From contig CAUJNA010000518.1 in NCBI GenBank assembly GCA_963377175.1, positions 144,562 to 208,561 of the forward strand: DNA of 64,000 nucleotides, written 5' to 3'. Position numbers and translations under genes: made by a program. Every line of letters starts with the position of its first letter. Within the stretch, counting starts at the first letter, position 1. This document shows positions 28,770 through 38,525 of the stretch, in pieces. Source of the DNA: Effrenium voratum (lineage: Eukaryota > Sar > Dinophyceae > Suessiales > Symbiodiniaceae). The notes beneath the pieces are model-generated. The model searched no databases, was not told the DNA's origin, and saw only the letters and a program-made list of their open reading frames with translations.

Positions 28770-31344
28770 TCATGTCAAGCATCAGGTCCTCCCGATCCGC
28801 CTTGATCTGATGGTCGATCAACGCCAATAAGAATTCATACGTCTTCTGAGGATGCTTGTCCGGTAGTCTATGGTAGGCATTGAGGCCGAATTCCATCTTC
28901 TTGCTCCCTTTGATCTTCCTGTAAAGGATATCTCTGAGAGCCAGTTTACTGGGTCTGTCCTCGCTCCTCATCTTCAGCAGCAAATCATACCATTTGTTCC
29001 TGAACATAACCAAGTTCTTGTCTCCAGGAAAGTCAAGGTTGAATAGGTGCTCGATGTGGTAGACAAGATCCGTTCTATCGGATGTTCTGAATGATTGCAT
29101 AACCAATGCCACCAGCTCTCGTCCCTTCACGATCACCCCTTGTTGATGTCGTAGTTCCGAGTGCCGCGTTGCGTCGAGGTACACGTCCTTGGCTTCGTCA
29201 GGTGCTTGTTTCAACATGTTCTGCATGCCCATGGCCATCTTAATATCTATCGTAGCAAATCTGTCGCCACCTGAATCGCTAAGCGCATTCAGGTCTGGGT
29301 TCAACCCAAGAGCCTGTTCCAACCATTTTGTCCATGTATCGGTATCTGGATCTGCACATGCGCTCAGAACATTCATCAGCAGTTGCATCTTCCAGTTATC
29401 AAGTTGGTGGATCTTTGGCCAAGCCGGAATGGATACCCTCTCAGCCTCTTTCCTCGAGATCCTCGGTCTATCGTTCTTGATCTCCCGATCATCTCTCGAT
29501 CTTCTTCGTCTCCTCCGTGTCCGATTGTCATCTTCTTCCTCTTCTTCTTCCTCGTCTTCTTCGTCCTCTTCGTCGTCGTCGTCCCCGTCTTCATCGTCGG
29601 GTGGGTCATCCGGAGGTCCTCCTCCGCCACCTGTGAGGCTCAACTGACGTCGATTTGCTCCCTGCCTATTTCCATTAGGCGAGAATCCACCGTAATCCAA
29701 TGGGGGCGTAGTACCGTTGTTTCCCCCTCCATCACCACCACCAGTCGTAGTAGTGGATTGTGGGACATGCCCAACAACCCCTTGCATCTGGGATAGGTGT
29801 ACATCGATCATTGGATCACCGAAAGACGGAAAAAGAATCGAACCTGGCATTAGTGACGAATTAGGGTTCAGATTCGAAGACGATGACGGGACTAACCCAG
29901 CCACCTTCTTGTCTACCCTATTTGAATTAGCTTGGGATCCTCCCTCAGCGCGTTTCACTACTGCTCGTTCACGATGTCCATCTTTGCTGCTGGAGGCTTC
30001 CTGTGTCTCCAGCTTCTTATGTGCACGCAGTTCCTCGTTGTCAGCGTCGAGTTGACGAACAAAACTCTCTTCTTGCTTGAGCGTCGCCTCCCTCTCCTTC
30101 AGTTGTCCCTGAAGCTCATGCATCTCTTCGAGGTACTCATCGTACATTCCCTTAGCTGTCAATCTCCAGTACTCAGCCTCCTTCGACTTCTCATCCATCG
30201 TGCACCGTTCTTCTTGCTTTGCTTCTTTGACCTGGGCTAACTCCAAGATCGCATCTTGACGATGACCGCCTTCGACAGCAATCATCTGGTCCTTCATCGA
30301 CACGTCGGATTCATACTGTTTGACGATCTCTTCCTTCTCGCGAAGCAAGCAATCTGCTCTCTTTGATTCTTGTTCCGCAAATACTGTAACGTCATTCAGT
30401 CTCGCCATCAGCTGTTCCCTGGAGTCCTCCATGGAGTACGTCTCGGGGCGCTTGACAAGTGCGTGTTCCAACTGTGACTTCAGACTTTGGACCATCTCCT
30501 CCTCGTTGAACTTCTCGATAGATGTAGATGATTCGATGCCTCTGATTTGTTGCTGATAAACTGATATCTGCTGTGAAGCTTCTCGGTGTATTTGATTTGC
30601 ACGTATAGCTGACTCCTGCGCGGCCGACTTCTCGCTTGCCATGTAGGATTTCATCACTGCAATTTCCCGCTTCTGCTCCATGATAGTTCCTTCAGCTTGT
30701 CTCATCTGTTGCATTATGATATTCGACTCCATGTCTTTCTTTTCCCCGTACTGAAATGCGTTCATTTCCACCTTGCGCATCTGTTGGGCTTCCTCCTCAA
30801 ACTTGCGCCATGCCTCAGCCATGTGGTGTTGGTGGTGACTCACTAGATGTCCCGACTGCTTGCTGGCAATCTCGCATCGTCTTTCCAGCTCCTGGATCCG
30901 GATGGTGCTTCCATAGTCTTCTTGATGAAGATTAGCCATTGCTGCCGACATCTCATCAAGCGTCTTCTGGTATTCCCCGATCTCCACCTCCATCTTGTTC
31001 TTTTCCTTGATCGCGGCGCGAAACTCCGCACTGATGGGTGATTTTGATCTCCCACCCTTCGATGTCGATCTCACGCCCTTCTGCGACGTCCGTGGTGTCG
31101 CAGGCGAAGATGATGATCTTCTCGGTGGGGATTCTCTTTTCTTCGACTCCTGATGAACATCGATCTGCTTCCATGATCTTGTGGGAGTGGATATGTCGCT
31201 GAATAGCGCGGAACCTCCGCTCCCAGGTTCATCCTGTGAATCCGCGATCATATCCATCACCGCAGGAAGAGCCATCAATCCATTGGATCCCTCTGAGCTG
31301 CTGTTCCCAAAAGTTGCAGTACTTGGGCTCGCTGAAGATGCCAT
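28678..31344 (-). CDS. ORF1: Gag-like protein with long coiled coil
   Basis: 888 codons from ATG (31342-31344) 99 nt inside the 5' LTR to UGA. Residues about 1-110 are Ser/Pro-rich; 120-520 are heptad-rich (Glu, Lys, Gln, Leu) and should form a long coiled coil; 580-610 is an acidic run followed directly by an Arg-rich run (RRRRRRSRDD); 630-870 is a helical domain (WPKIHQLDNWKMQLLMNVLS, then MFRNKWYDLLLKMRSEDRPS) like the capsid/UBN2-type Gag core of copia elements. The nucleic-acid-binding zinc fingers come only after the frameshift, at the start of ORF2, so Gag alone would lack them. Copia Gag is usually about 300-400 residues, so the coiled coil is an addition. Confidence 0.85.
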   Translation of the reverse strand: MASSASPSTATFGNSSSEGSNGLMALPAVMDMIADSQDEPGSGGSALFSDISTPTRSWKQIDVHQESKKRESPPRRSSSSPATPRTSQKGVRSTSKGGRSKSPISAEFRAAIKEKNKMEVEIGEYQKTLDEMSAAMANLHQEDYGSTIRIQELERRCEIASKQSGHLVSHHQHHMAEAWRKFEEEAQQMRKVEMNAFQYGEKKDMESNIIMQQMRQAEGTIMEQKREIAVMKSYMASEKSAAQESAIRANQIHREASQQISVYQQQIRGIESSTSIEKFNEEEMVQSLKSQLEHALVKRPETYSMEDSREQLMARLNDVTVFAEQESKRADCLLREKEEIVKQYESDVSMKDQMIAVEGGHRQDAILELAQVKEAKQEERCTMDEKSKEAEYWRLTAKGMYDEYLEEMHELQGQLKEREATLKQEESFVRQLDADNEELRAHKKLETQEASSSKDGHRERAVVKRAEGGSQANSNRVDKKVAGLVPSSSSNLNPNSSLMPGSILFPSFGDPMIDVHLSQMQGVVGHVPQSTTTTGGGDGGGNNGTTPPLDYGGFSPNGNRQGANRRQLSLTGGGGGPPDDPPDDEDGDDDDEEDEEDEEEEEEEDDNRTRRRRRRSRDDREIKNDRPRISRKEAERVSIPAWPKIHQLDNWKMQLLMNVLSACADPDTDTWTKWLEQALGLNPDLNALSDSGGDRFATIDIKMAMGMQNMLKQAPDEAKDVYLDATRHSELRHQQGVIVKGRELVALVMQSFRTSDRTDLVYHIEHLFNLDFPGDKNLVMFRNKWYDLLLKMRSEDRPSKLALRDILYRKIKGSKKMEFGLNAYHRLPDKHPQKTYEFLLALIDHQIKADREDLMLDMKERSRQRCGSSHWQAGEPGRQRQKGETRRT

Positions 31345-31425
31345 TGTACTGTGTAGGTTATCGTTCCTTTATTGTCCCTGTACCCGCAATAAACCAGCTG
31401 TCTCTCTGTCCAGTGTAGAGCTTGT
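31345..31425 (-). other. 5' leader of the retrotransposon
   Basis: Short stretch between primer-binding region and the Gag start. No further signal recognised. Confidence 0.5.
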
Positions 31426-31442
31426 AGATACGGCTGATAACC
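31426..31442 (-). promoter_or_regulatory. Candidate primer-binding site
   Basis: Immediately inside the 5' LTR the minus strand reads GGTTATCAGCCGTATCT. Its complement CGGCTGATAACC differs at one base from the anticodon-loop segment CGGCTGTTAACC of tRNA-Asn, so a half-tRNA primer as in Drosophila copia is possible. Position is firm; the tRNA is a guess. Confidence 0.5.
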
Positions 31443-31792
31443 TGTCAAGAGACGGCAAGGTGACGTCCCGTGGGACGCTATGCACCGAACCCTCCAGCTG
31501 TAATACCAACCACGTGGAAAGGTGTATACGGACGATGCCGTTATAGCCGAACCCGTGTAAACGTTGTAAGGGGAAAGGGATGATAGTTACAACAGTGGTC
31601 CTGACAAATGCAGCGCAAGCGAAGTGTTTTCCGCTCTCAATGCCGATCACGTATGAATGCAGCTACACATCAGATCTTGAACCTCAATTGTGTCTTGAGC
31701 CAAATGGCGATCAATGGAACCTGGAAAGCAACACCAACACAGACCTCAGAACAGCTTCCCAATTTAGGCACGGGGCCTAGAGGGTTTTAACA
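31443..31792 (-). repeat. 5' LTR of the retrotransposon
   Basis: 350 bp, 348 identical to 13719-14068. Should carry promoter and transcription start; no TATA box evident. Confidence 0.95.
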
Positions 31793-31797
31793 CGGGT
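31793..31797. repeat. Target-site duplication CGGGT (right)
   Basis: Matches 13714-13718 exactly. Confidence 0.9.
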
Positions 31798-32019
31798 CAT
31801 GCTCCGTGAGCTATCCCATTCCGCAGTCTTGGACGTGGACATGAGGCTTTCTCAAGATCATGTCAGTCTTCAGCTTGTGATTTTCACAGACAGGGTAGTT
31901 GTAGGGTGTTGGACAGCTCAACGTCTTACAAAGGCTAGATAGCTGTGCATGAAACCAAACCTGCCACCTCAAAACCCTGTCGCTACGACAAGCACATTAC
32001 GGATACTCTAATGCTGACA

Positions 32020-32272
32020 CCGGATTAATCAACCCCCTGCTTATTAATATGGTGGTGCTCCTCCAAAAGTTATCAATCCCCACGAATTAAAACCAGGGAC
32101 ACCCCCATGGTAATAAACCGGGGTTTATTAATGTTAACCCCGGATTAATAAACCTCAGGTTGATTAATAGGGGGGGTGTCCCCTTTTAGTGGGGATTCAT
32201 CACTTTTGGAGGGAACACCCCCCTAATAATGGGAGGGGCTTATTAATCCTGGGTCAACATCAATCCGGGGTC
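32020..32272. mobile_element. MITE family B, head-to-head pair
   Basis: Two B elements in opposite orientation: ggattaatcaacccc...ccaaaagttatcaatccccac on the left and tagtggggattcatcacttttggaggg...ggtcaacat on the right, meeting near 32120. B elements are rich in TTATTAAT and GGGGTGTCC. Confidence 0.65.
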
Positions 32273-32313
32273 AGGATTCTCCCCTACCCACAGGGTGTCC
32301 AGGTGGCCTGCGC

Positions 32314-32407
32314 GCTCTTCTTTGGGCTTTGCCAGCTTTGGCGCCTTCGACACAAAGGAGGAAGGGAGCTCCGACACGTCCTTCACGGAGCAAAGCTCGC
32401 ACAAGAC
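32314..32407 (-). CDS. Exon-like segment, unknown product
   Basis: Acceptor gcggccag, donor GAGC^GC. Frame reads VLCELCSVKDVSELPSSFVS, then KAPKLAKPKEE, with G/C-ending codons. It lies 0.5 kb upstream of the retrotransposon on the same strand as the EF-hand gene, so it could be an upstream exon of that gene, but no match joins them. Confidence 0.4.
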
Positions 32408-32491
32408 CTGGCCGCGAAAGGAATGGAGCGCTCGATCAGCCGAGATAAGGTCGCAACATGGGAAGTGTTTTCTCCTACACCACAGCATCCA

Positions 32492-32553
32492 TCACGAGTG
32501 AGCAATCCACACAGGATTCGGAGCAGGGCGTCGGCGAAATGCCTTCGCTTGGC
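32492..32553 (-). CDS. Exon-like segment, unknown product
   Basis: Frame reads AKRRHFADALLRILCGLLTR; an acceptor (tggccaag) is present, the donor is ambiguous. May precede the 32314 segment in one gene. Confidence 0.35.
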
Positions 32554-32736
32554 CAGGGGTGTGGCAGAAGTGGCGGTGTGTTGCCAACTCTCGGGTTCCT
32601 TAGACTTATCCTTTGGACATCGACCCGAATCTCATCTTCAAAAAACCCAGATGTTTCAGCCCCCAAACGAAGGGACACAAACATCCGAGCCCGGGCATGC
32701 CATGGCACCCAATGTAGGCCTTGCGGTCCTTCACAA

Positions 32737-32860
32737 CTAGGTCCTCCAGTAGAGAGGTTAGAATAAGGGCACCCTTTTTTGTGTAGTCTATTTTAGTAGG
32801 GGAACCCTCCCTCCCCCAAAAAAGAAATGGTAAAAGGGCACCAATTGCTGGGCGACCCAG
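32737..32860. mobile_element. MITE family C, copy 1
   Basis: Starts CTAGGTCCTCCAGTAGAGAG and shares tgtagtctattttagtagggg and gtaaaagggcac with the copies at 43791 and 49267. Right end decayed. Confidence 0.7.
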
Positions 32861-34078
32861 ACAATGCTTCATGTTGGCTTTCCATGCACACCTTGACCTA
32901 AAATCCCCTAACAAGTTCTTCTTGATCCCTAATAAGAGCTGTTTTTGCTTGATGCCTATCAAACAAGTCCCGAATAAGTGTTTTTCATCCCTAATAACAA
33001 GTTGTTTTTGATGCCCATCCCGACCTAAGGGTGGGTCGCCAGCTAGACACGAGCAGCTTGCCAGGGCCTTCTGGAAGTCCGACTGCTTCAATCCTCGGGG
33101 CGGAGGATTAGGCGGGGGGATCGAAGTCTCGGTCTCCCTGTGGTTGGTATACACGTACTGTAGATGCACATACATGTATATATATATATATACTATGTAC
33201 GTATATAGGTGTTACTATGTATGTATGCATACGCTCATGTATGTAGTTTTTTTTTTTTTTTTCCGGGTACTCTGAAAGGAAGACAGAAGAAAAACCACCC
33301 ATGTTCGTTTTGCGTCTCCCTGTTTTGACGCGCAGCCTACGAGCAGAGGAACACTCAACACGAGTGGTTACGGAGCCCCAGAAGCGGGAACAAGGCTGTC
33401 GGCAATGGGAAGCCCTACCATCCACAAAGATAAACTCTCATGGAGTGGTGGGTGATTGTAGCCTCTAGTGCCCCAGCGTCTTTTTGAGAGTTGGTCACTG
33501 GTTTTGGGGTTTTCTGACCTCCCTCTTGTGATGCCAGCAAACAACAACATGTACGAGCCAGGGGTTGCCAAGATATTAAATCTGGCCTTTTGTGGCCTTG
33601 GGTAGTAGAGGTTGATCAGAAGGTCCTTTACATGGGGTGACCATTCGCGAAACCACCAAAACAAAGGATTCGACTTTCAACACATGGGAAAAGTGTCGCA
33701 TGGCCAAAACTTGGGGCCACAGGGAATAGTGATCAACCCCCAATATCTGCTTGTATTCCTTGCTCTGAAAAAATGGAAAGCGCATCTTCCGGCCCGAAAA
33801 GGGGGACCCCGTTTGGGCGAGAACGCCCAACCAGAATATTGATCAACCACACACCCAATGAGTTGCCCTGGCAAATGGGAACAAGGACTAAAACCTGCGG
33901 TCCATATCCTGGTGATTCAGTTGGAAAGTCTTACCCTACAAAGTCCCTGGTGGTCGACTTTTGACCCAACCCCCAAGTCTTCCCCCAAAAAAGAACGGGT
34001 TGTCATTTTCGTCCCCCCCGTTCCCCCCGTCCCCCCCCATCCCCGTCCCCCCCTCCCAACGCGGCGCTCGAGGCCCGC
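32861..34078. other. Non-coding stretch
   Basis: Repeats only: (TA)n at 33177-33193, a T16 run near 33247, and a degraded family E element at 33835-33975. Confidence 0.4.
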
Positions 34079-34126
34079 CGAGCTTCGCCACAAGTCGGGC
34101 CGATCGCGCGGCTCGAGATCCACCAC
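34079..34126 (-). CDS. Exon of an unidentified gene (VVDLEPRDRPDLWRSS)
   Basis: 48 nt = 16 codons, phase 0 at both ends, acceptor gccgccag, donor CTCG^GC. Can follow the 35527 and 35110 exons in one frame if the latter ends at a GC donor in phase 0. No domain recognised. Confidence 0.45.
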
Positions 34127-35109
34127 CTGGCGGCCACGTGGCTCCCCAGAGATCCCGTTTTGGGTGGCTCGTCGTTTTTGTGGGGGACCCCTCCCCACGT
34201 GGCTCCAAGATGGCTTCGGTTTTGCCTGTTGGCGTCCCTTCAAAAAAAGGACCAAAACAGATGGTGGGCTTCTTTTTGGCCTTCCGTTTAGAACTAGCCA
34301 AAAAGGAGGTCCCTCAAAACAAGACACACCCTTCTACGGGCATGAAATTCATCTAGGGACCCCGGGGTGAAGACCATTTGGATGAGGGTTCATGTCCACC
34401 AACCACTTTCGGGGATTCATGGCCATGTGGGTAAGTAAAGGGATGTCTGAGCCAAAATGGGAGAACTGAGAATGCCATCTCTCACGAAGACCAGCCGACT
34501 TTGGTAGCCTTGCGGCATCTGAATTCCCGAGTTGTCACTCTTCGAGGGGTTGCTTTCCCCAGCCTGTGCCAAGTCTGGAAAAATGTCTGCGAATGGGAAG
34601 CTCCGAGACTCGGAAAGGGATCGGGTCTGTGGCCATGCCTGTGCAAAACAAAACGAGACAAGGCGAGCCCTGTTTTGGGCCGATTGGAGGCGAACCCCAC
34701 GGGGAGGGTTCTGAGGGTCTCGGGCCAGGTCTTCGCCACCAAGAAAAACCGCACCCTTTGGGTGCGGTTTAAGGGCTCTGAGTTGAAAAAGAAAAAAGAA
34801 AGAAGAAAAAAGACAGAAAAAATATCCCCTTTTCAGGTGTCCTTCTCGGAAAGACCGCCGTTGGGGCACACGCAAGTGAACCCTAGAAACATACACCGGA
34901 CTTGTTCTGTTGTGTCCACGGGACGTCGTGAGCAGTCCCGGTGCCTGGGGTTGCGCAAAAAAATGGAGGAGCCCCCCTTGGTTGACGTTGGAAGGGGAGC
35001 CAAAAAAAACAGTCAAGTGGTTGGATTTCAACCACTAAACCACAATCAAACAAAAACAAAAAACATGCCCCCCCCTGCCAACCCCCCCCATCCGCCACGC
35101 CCCTGAGGC

Positions 35110-35140
35110 CCCTGGCGTGGTTCTTGTAGCACTCCGCCGC
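35110..35140 (-). CDS. Exon of an unidentified gene (AAECYKNHAR)
   Basis: Acceptor gtggccag. The donor is uncertain, since several GC dinucleotides follow within 20 nt. Continues the 35527 exon in phase 0 to give ...VVKQ-AAECYKNHARG. Confidence 0.4.
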
Positions 35141-35526
35141 CTGGCCACGCCGAAGCCGACTGGCCAGTCGAACTCGGGGGACGTGGTCCCTTTCTAAACC
35201 GAAAATGCGCCAAGCCCGGGCCTCCCAAAGGTCAGGCTGGTTAGTTGATGCGTTCGTTCAAACCCAAGGGCGTCCCGCAAAAAAAATGCGAGCAGTGGGG
35301 CGGAGAAACAGAAACCGTGAACACCCGCGCCTGAGAAAGGAGCGCACAGCCAGCAACTAAAATGAACCGCCAGCAGTCAACCCCCGACCCCCACTAAACC
35401 ATCCGCATCATGCAGCCACGTTGACGCCCGCAAAGGAGCCTGGCAACTCCCGAAGCACCCGTTGGCTGATTTTGGGCCACGCCCAACTCCCAGCCGAACG
35501 CTACCCGTGTGGCGTTTCCCGTCCGC

Positions 35527-35586
35527 CTGCTTCACCACCTCCAGCGGGAGGCCAATCGTTTCGGAGAGTGACTGCTCACCGAAGTC
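35527..35586 (-). CDS. Exon of an unidentified gene (ends GLPLEVVKQ)
   Basis: 60 nt = 20 codons, phase 0 at both ends; acceptor gttttcaccag, donor AAGCAG^GC. Reads DFGEQSLSETIGLPLEVVKQ. Codon use and borders match the identified genes. Confidence 0.5.
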
Positions 35587-36593
35587 CTGGTGAAAACGTG
35601 AGAAACAACTCTGCGGCTTGGGGTCCATGGGTGTGTCTCTGTTAAAGGACACCCTGAGGCCTAAGGGGAAAAGGAACCTCTCGGCCGGTTTGGGTCATGC
35701 ATTCTAGTTGGGGACAATAAGGCGGAAAGCATATGTCCCAGTGTGGCCCCGCTGCTTCGAGGGGTTGCTGGACGTAAAATATTCCCTAAATGGATGTGCC
35801 TCTTTTAGGAGGGTACCAAAAGGAAAACAACCATTGCGGCCGCACCGCCCCAATGATGTCCACCAAAGTAGACTCATGTGGCGGTGCCAAACTCTTAACC
35901 CGCGTGGCGCCGGCTTCCGGTGAGTGACGCAAAACGTTCAACCGAGGCTTTTGGACAGCCCTGTTCGGGACCCCGAATCTGACTATCCACAAGACAGGTA
36001 ACCCCCCCCCCAAAAGAAATGAGCCCGGAGAATTGTGTTGACTGTTGTTTCACTTTTGAGTACTGTCCACAATGCCACGGCCCCAAGGATAACTTGCTTA
36101 TCTCACCCCCAATTTTTGTTAATGCGTGTCGCAGCTGTTCGCGGCAATTAGAGGCACATCCAAACCGAGGAGTGCCTCTGCAGTCTGTTGTTTGCAGTTT
36201 AAGTCAAAGGCAGGCAGCTGGCCAACCCAGTCCAGCAAGCTAGCTGATCGCTTGAACTGTCACGTCGCAAAAGAAGCATGGGGGAAAGCCTGGGAGTTCC
36301 AGCGACTTGCAAAAGCATGGCATGGATCATCCTAGTAAGTTGGGGGTCTTTTTGCCACCTGTGACAAAATGGGCGACCCCCTCAAAAAGGAATCCTTCAC
36401 TACGAGGGGGTCGATCATTTTTTCACGAAAGCTGGCAAAAAAAGACCTTGGCGTCCGAAACCTGATGCTTTGCTTCGCTGAGGTTCAAGTGAGGTGCAGC
36501 TTCGCCCAAGGGCGGAGCGCTGCTGCCATTTTCCGGCTCAAGCCACCAGTTGCCTGAGGGCCGCAATAAGCGCGGCCCTCGGCCATGGCTGGC

Positions 36594-36888
36594 GGCTGGC
36601 GTTGACGTAAAGCACTTCGCCCAGGAAGAAACCTGTGGCCAGGACACCACGCACAGGTACCTCACGCGTGGAATGGACTGATCTGACGGCCGAGCACGCT
36701 CAGCAATTGTGCATGCTCGCTGGATACGGCAAGAAGCTCGGAACCTACACCATCGACGGCGAGTCTCGGGCCTCTTGACCGTGAAGTGCGCGAGCCAGTA
36801 TTGCACCAACGACAAATTCAATGATAAGAAGGCAAAAACCCAGGACATTGCTGACCGGGAGTATTCACAAGCCTTGGGCATCAAGTGA
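36594..36888 (+). pseudogene. Frameshifted plus-strand coding relic
   Basis: Three coding-like pieces follow one another on the plus strand in different frames: VDVKHFAQEETCGQDTTHRY, then WTDLTAEHAQQLCMLAGYGK..TYTIDGE, then GLLTVKCASQYCTNDKFNDK ending ALGIK-TGA. Two single-base shifts would join them and no intron is needed, which fits a decayed retroposed cDNA (or uncorrected indels). The TGA is followed by a 14-bp duplication gccttgggcatcaa. Protein not recognised. It is the clearest coding signal on the plus strand. Confidence 0.45.
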
Positions 36889-36958
36889 AGCCTTGGGCAT
36901 CAAATTGAGCCATGCTTGAAGTTGATGTGTACCCGCCAGGCTAAGCCTGGGTGTAATC

Positions 36959-37092
36959 AGTATGACGACTCATTTCCTCATCCCATCCACGACTACTGCC
37001 CAGAACCATGTAAATTGAAAAGGCGGCCGCACGCTTTTGTGGCTGGGATCGTCCCGTACTACCCACCTACGCGGCTTTTGATTGGGAGTCAG
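36959..37092. mobile_element. MITE family D, copy 3
   Basis: Degraded termini (gacgactcat ... gattgggagtcag) but clear interior agaaccatgtaaattgaaaag and tggctgggatcg. Confidence 0.5.
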
Positions 37093-37806
37093 GTCAAAAA
37101 TGGGATTCGGATTCTTTGGCACGCAACTCACGGCCAGGACCCCCCAGGTCCGGAAGTGTCGATACCTGTCTTCCTTCTGGGCAAAGTAAAACCATCCCCC
37201 CGAAGCGCTCCATGCTCCATGTGCGGTAGGGTGCGAACTTGGAAACTGCTTGCTTTCGGGCAGGCCCACATGGCTCCCAACTACTCGAAAGTGAGACTTC
37301 AAACAAAATATGTGTTGAGCGTGCATGTGTGCAGCTGTATATTCAAACAAGGCATGCCGGAAACCCATGATGTAACAAGATTACATGAGACTCAGGCACA
37401 TGTCTGAAAAAGAGAGGACAAGTGAGTGCTATCACCAACAAGTGTGTGTTTGTCTGAAGACTGGATCACTGGGACTCAAAGTTGATTGAGGCTTCAGCCC
37501 TAAGCGGATGGCGCCTTCAACCGAGAAATCCCTCCACCATCCCGAAACCCTCCAATTCGGGCACTCGGCCCCGCCTTGGCGCGGTTCGGGACCTCCTGCA
37601 GGCAGGTGAAAGCAAAGAAAGCGGTGCGAGCCATGATCAACATATATAAGCCCGGCACGGGGAAAAAGAATCATGCCCCACAGGAACGGCGTCCCATGAT
37701 AAACAGGAGCATTTCATACCACAGGCGACCAGATGTTCCTTTTTTTTCTTTTTTTTCTGGCGAATGGGATATAAAGCCTACCTAATCCAGTGGAACCCAT
37801 CTATTT

Positions 37807-37911
37807 GGCGGTGGCTCAAAAAAGCGGTACCCAACATGGGTTGCCCTGGTAAGTGGAAACATGGGTACCAAAACCTGCGGTTTGCCCCTCCTGTGCAATT
37901 TTGAGCCACCC
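37807..37911. mobile_element. MITE family E
   Basis: Terminal inverted repeats gtggctcaaaa / ttttgagccac; interior tgggttgccctggtaagtgg and ccaaaacctgcgg. Confidence 0.65.
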
Positions 37912-37984
37912 CCAAAAGGTTCCCCCAAACAAAAACGAGCCCAAAACGCGTCGCTTGCTGAAGCGGCGGTGTTTTTTTGCGCGC

Positions 37985-38032
37985 TTCGAAGGTCGGCAGC
38001 ATGCCCGGCTCCAGCCTTCGCCCATCTAACTT
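37985..38032 (-). CDS. Exon of an unidentified gene (KLDGRRLEPGMLPTFE)
   Basis: 48 nt = 16 codons, phase 0 at both ends, acceptor gtttgctaag, donor GAA^GC. Same strand and style as the 34-35.6 kb exons. Confidence 0.45.
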
Positions 38033-38182
38033 CTTAGCAAACTAACCTGCTGCCCTCGCAACCTCTCTCCGTTGAACTCTCCCGGTCCTGCACCTGCGCC
38101 GCCTGCCACGCATCACCTCCGAGCTGACCCGAGCGGGCAATGCCCCGAAGGGGGTTTTCCCAGCGCCCCTTGCATAAAACTA

Positions 38183-38301
38183 CTGCGGATGGACGAAATC
38201 CTGCACCACCTAAGAAACCATGGGATGATGATTCTCTTGTAAATACCAACAAACAATGGTTTCCCATGGTTTCAATGGTGCTGGGTTTTGTCCATCCACA
38301 G
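38183..38301. mobile_element. MITE family A, copy 2
   Basis: CTGCGGATGGACGAAATCC ... TTTTGTCCATCCACAG with a TA dinucleotide on each side (38181-38182, 38302-38303). Confidence 0.8.
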
Positions 38302-38525
38302 TATCACGCCCAACACACACAGAGCGAGTACACATGTCCGGCGTCTACGATCATACCAGGAGATCAACACCATAGAGAGCCATGGGTCAATGTGCCTCCG
38401 TGCCTTGCAGTCAAGAGAGAGAACTGAACTGGGCCAAAGGGCTCGGGGAAGAGCGGAATGCTGGTGCCCAAGGAGGGGGGCAGGGGGGAGAAACTTCAAA
38501 CTCGAGCGCCCGAAATCACATGAGT

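Larger units (their letters stand above)
13719..31792 (-). mobile_element. Complete giant Ty1/copia-type LTR retrotransposon
   Basis: The 18,074-bp element is bounded by two 350-bp LTRs (TG...CA ends) and a 5-bp duplication CGGGT, and is read on the minus strand. The order protease, integrase, reverse transcriptase, RNase H is the copia order. The usual copia element is about 5 kb; the extra length comes from an 888-aa Gag-side ORF, an 850-residue extension of pol after RNase H, and two further reading frames (465 and 1501 codons). LTRs differ at only 2 of 350 positions, so the insertion is young. The coding path is interrupted only by three UGA codons at module boundaries. It may be autonomous, but no transcript evidence is available here. 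Confidence 0.95.

Noticed and set aside
14701..31344. Plus-strand open frames across the retrotransposon (up to 221 codons)
   Set aside because: They are antisense shadows of G/C-structured coding sequence on the minus strand.
37576..37680. Plus-strand frame VKAKKAVRAMINIY as an exon or tRNA-like site
   Set aside because: No donor, no matching strand context, and no tRNA fold.
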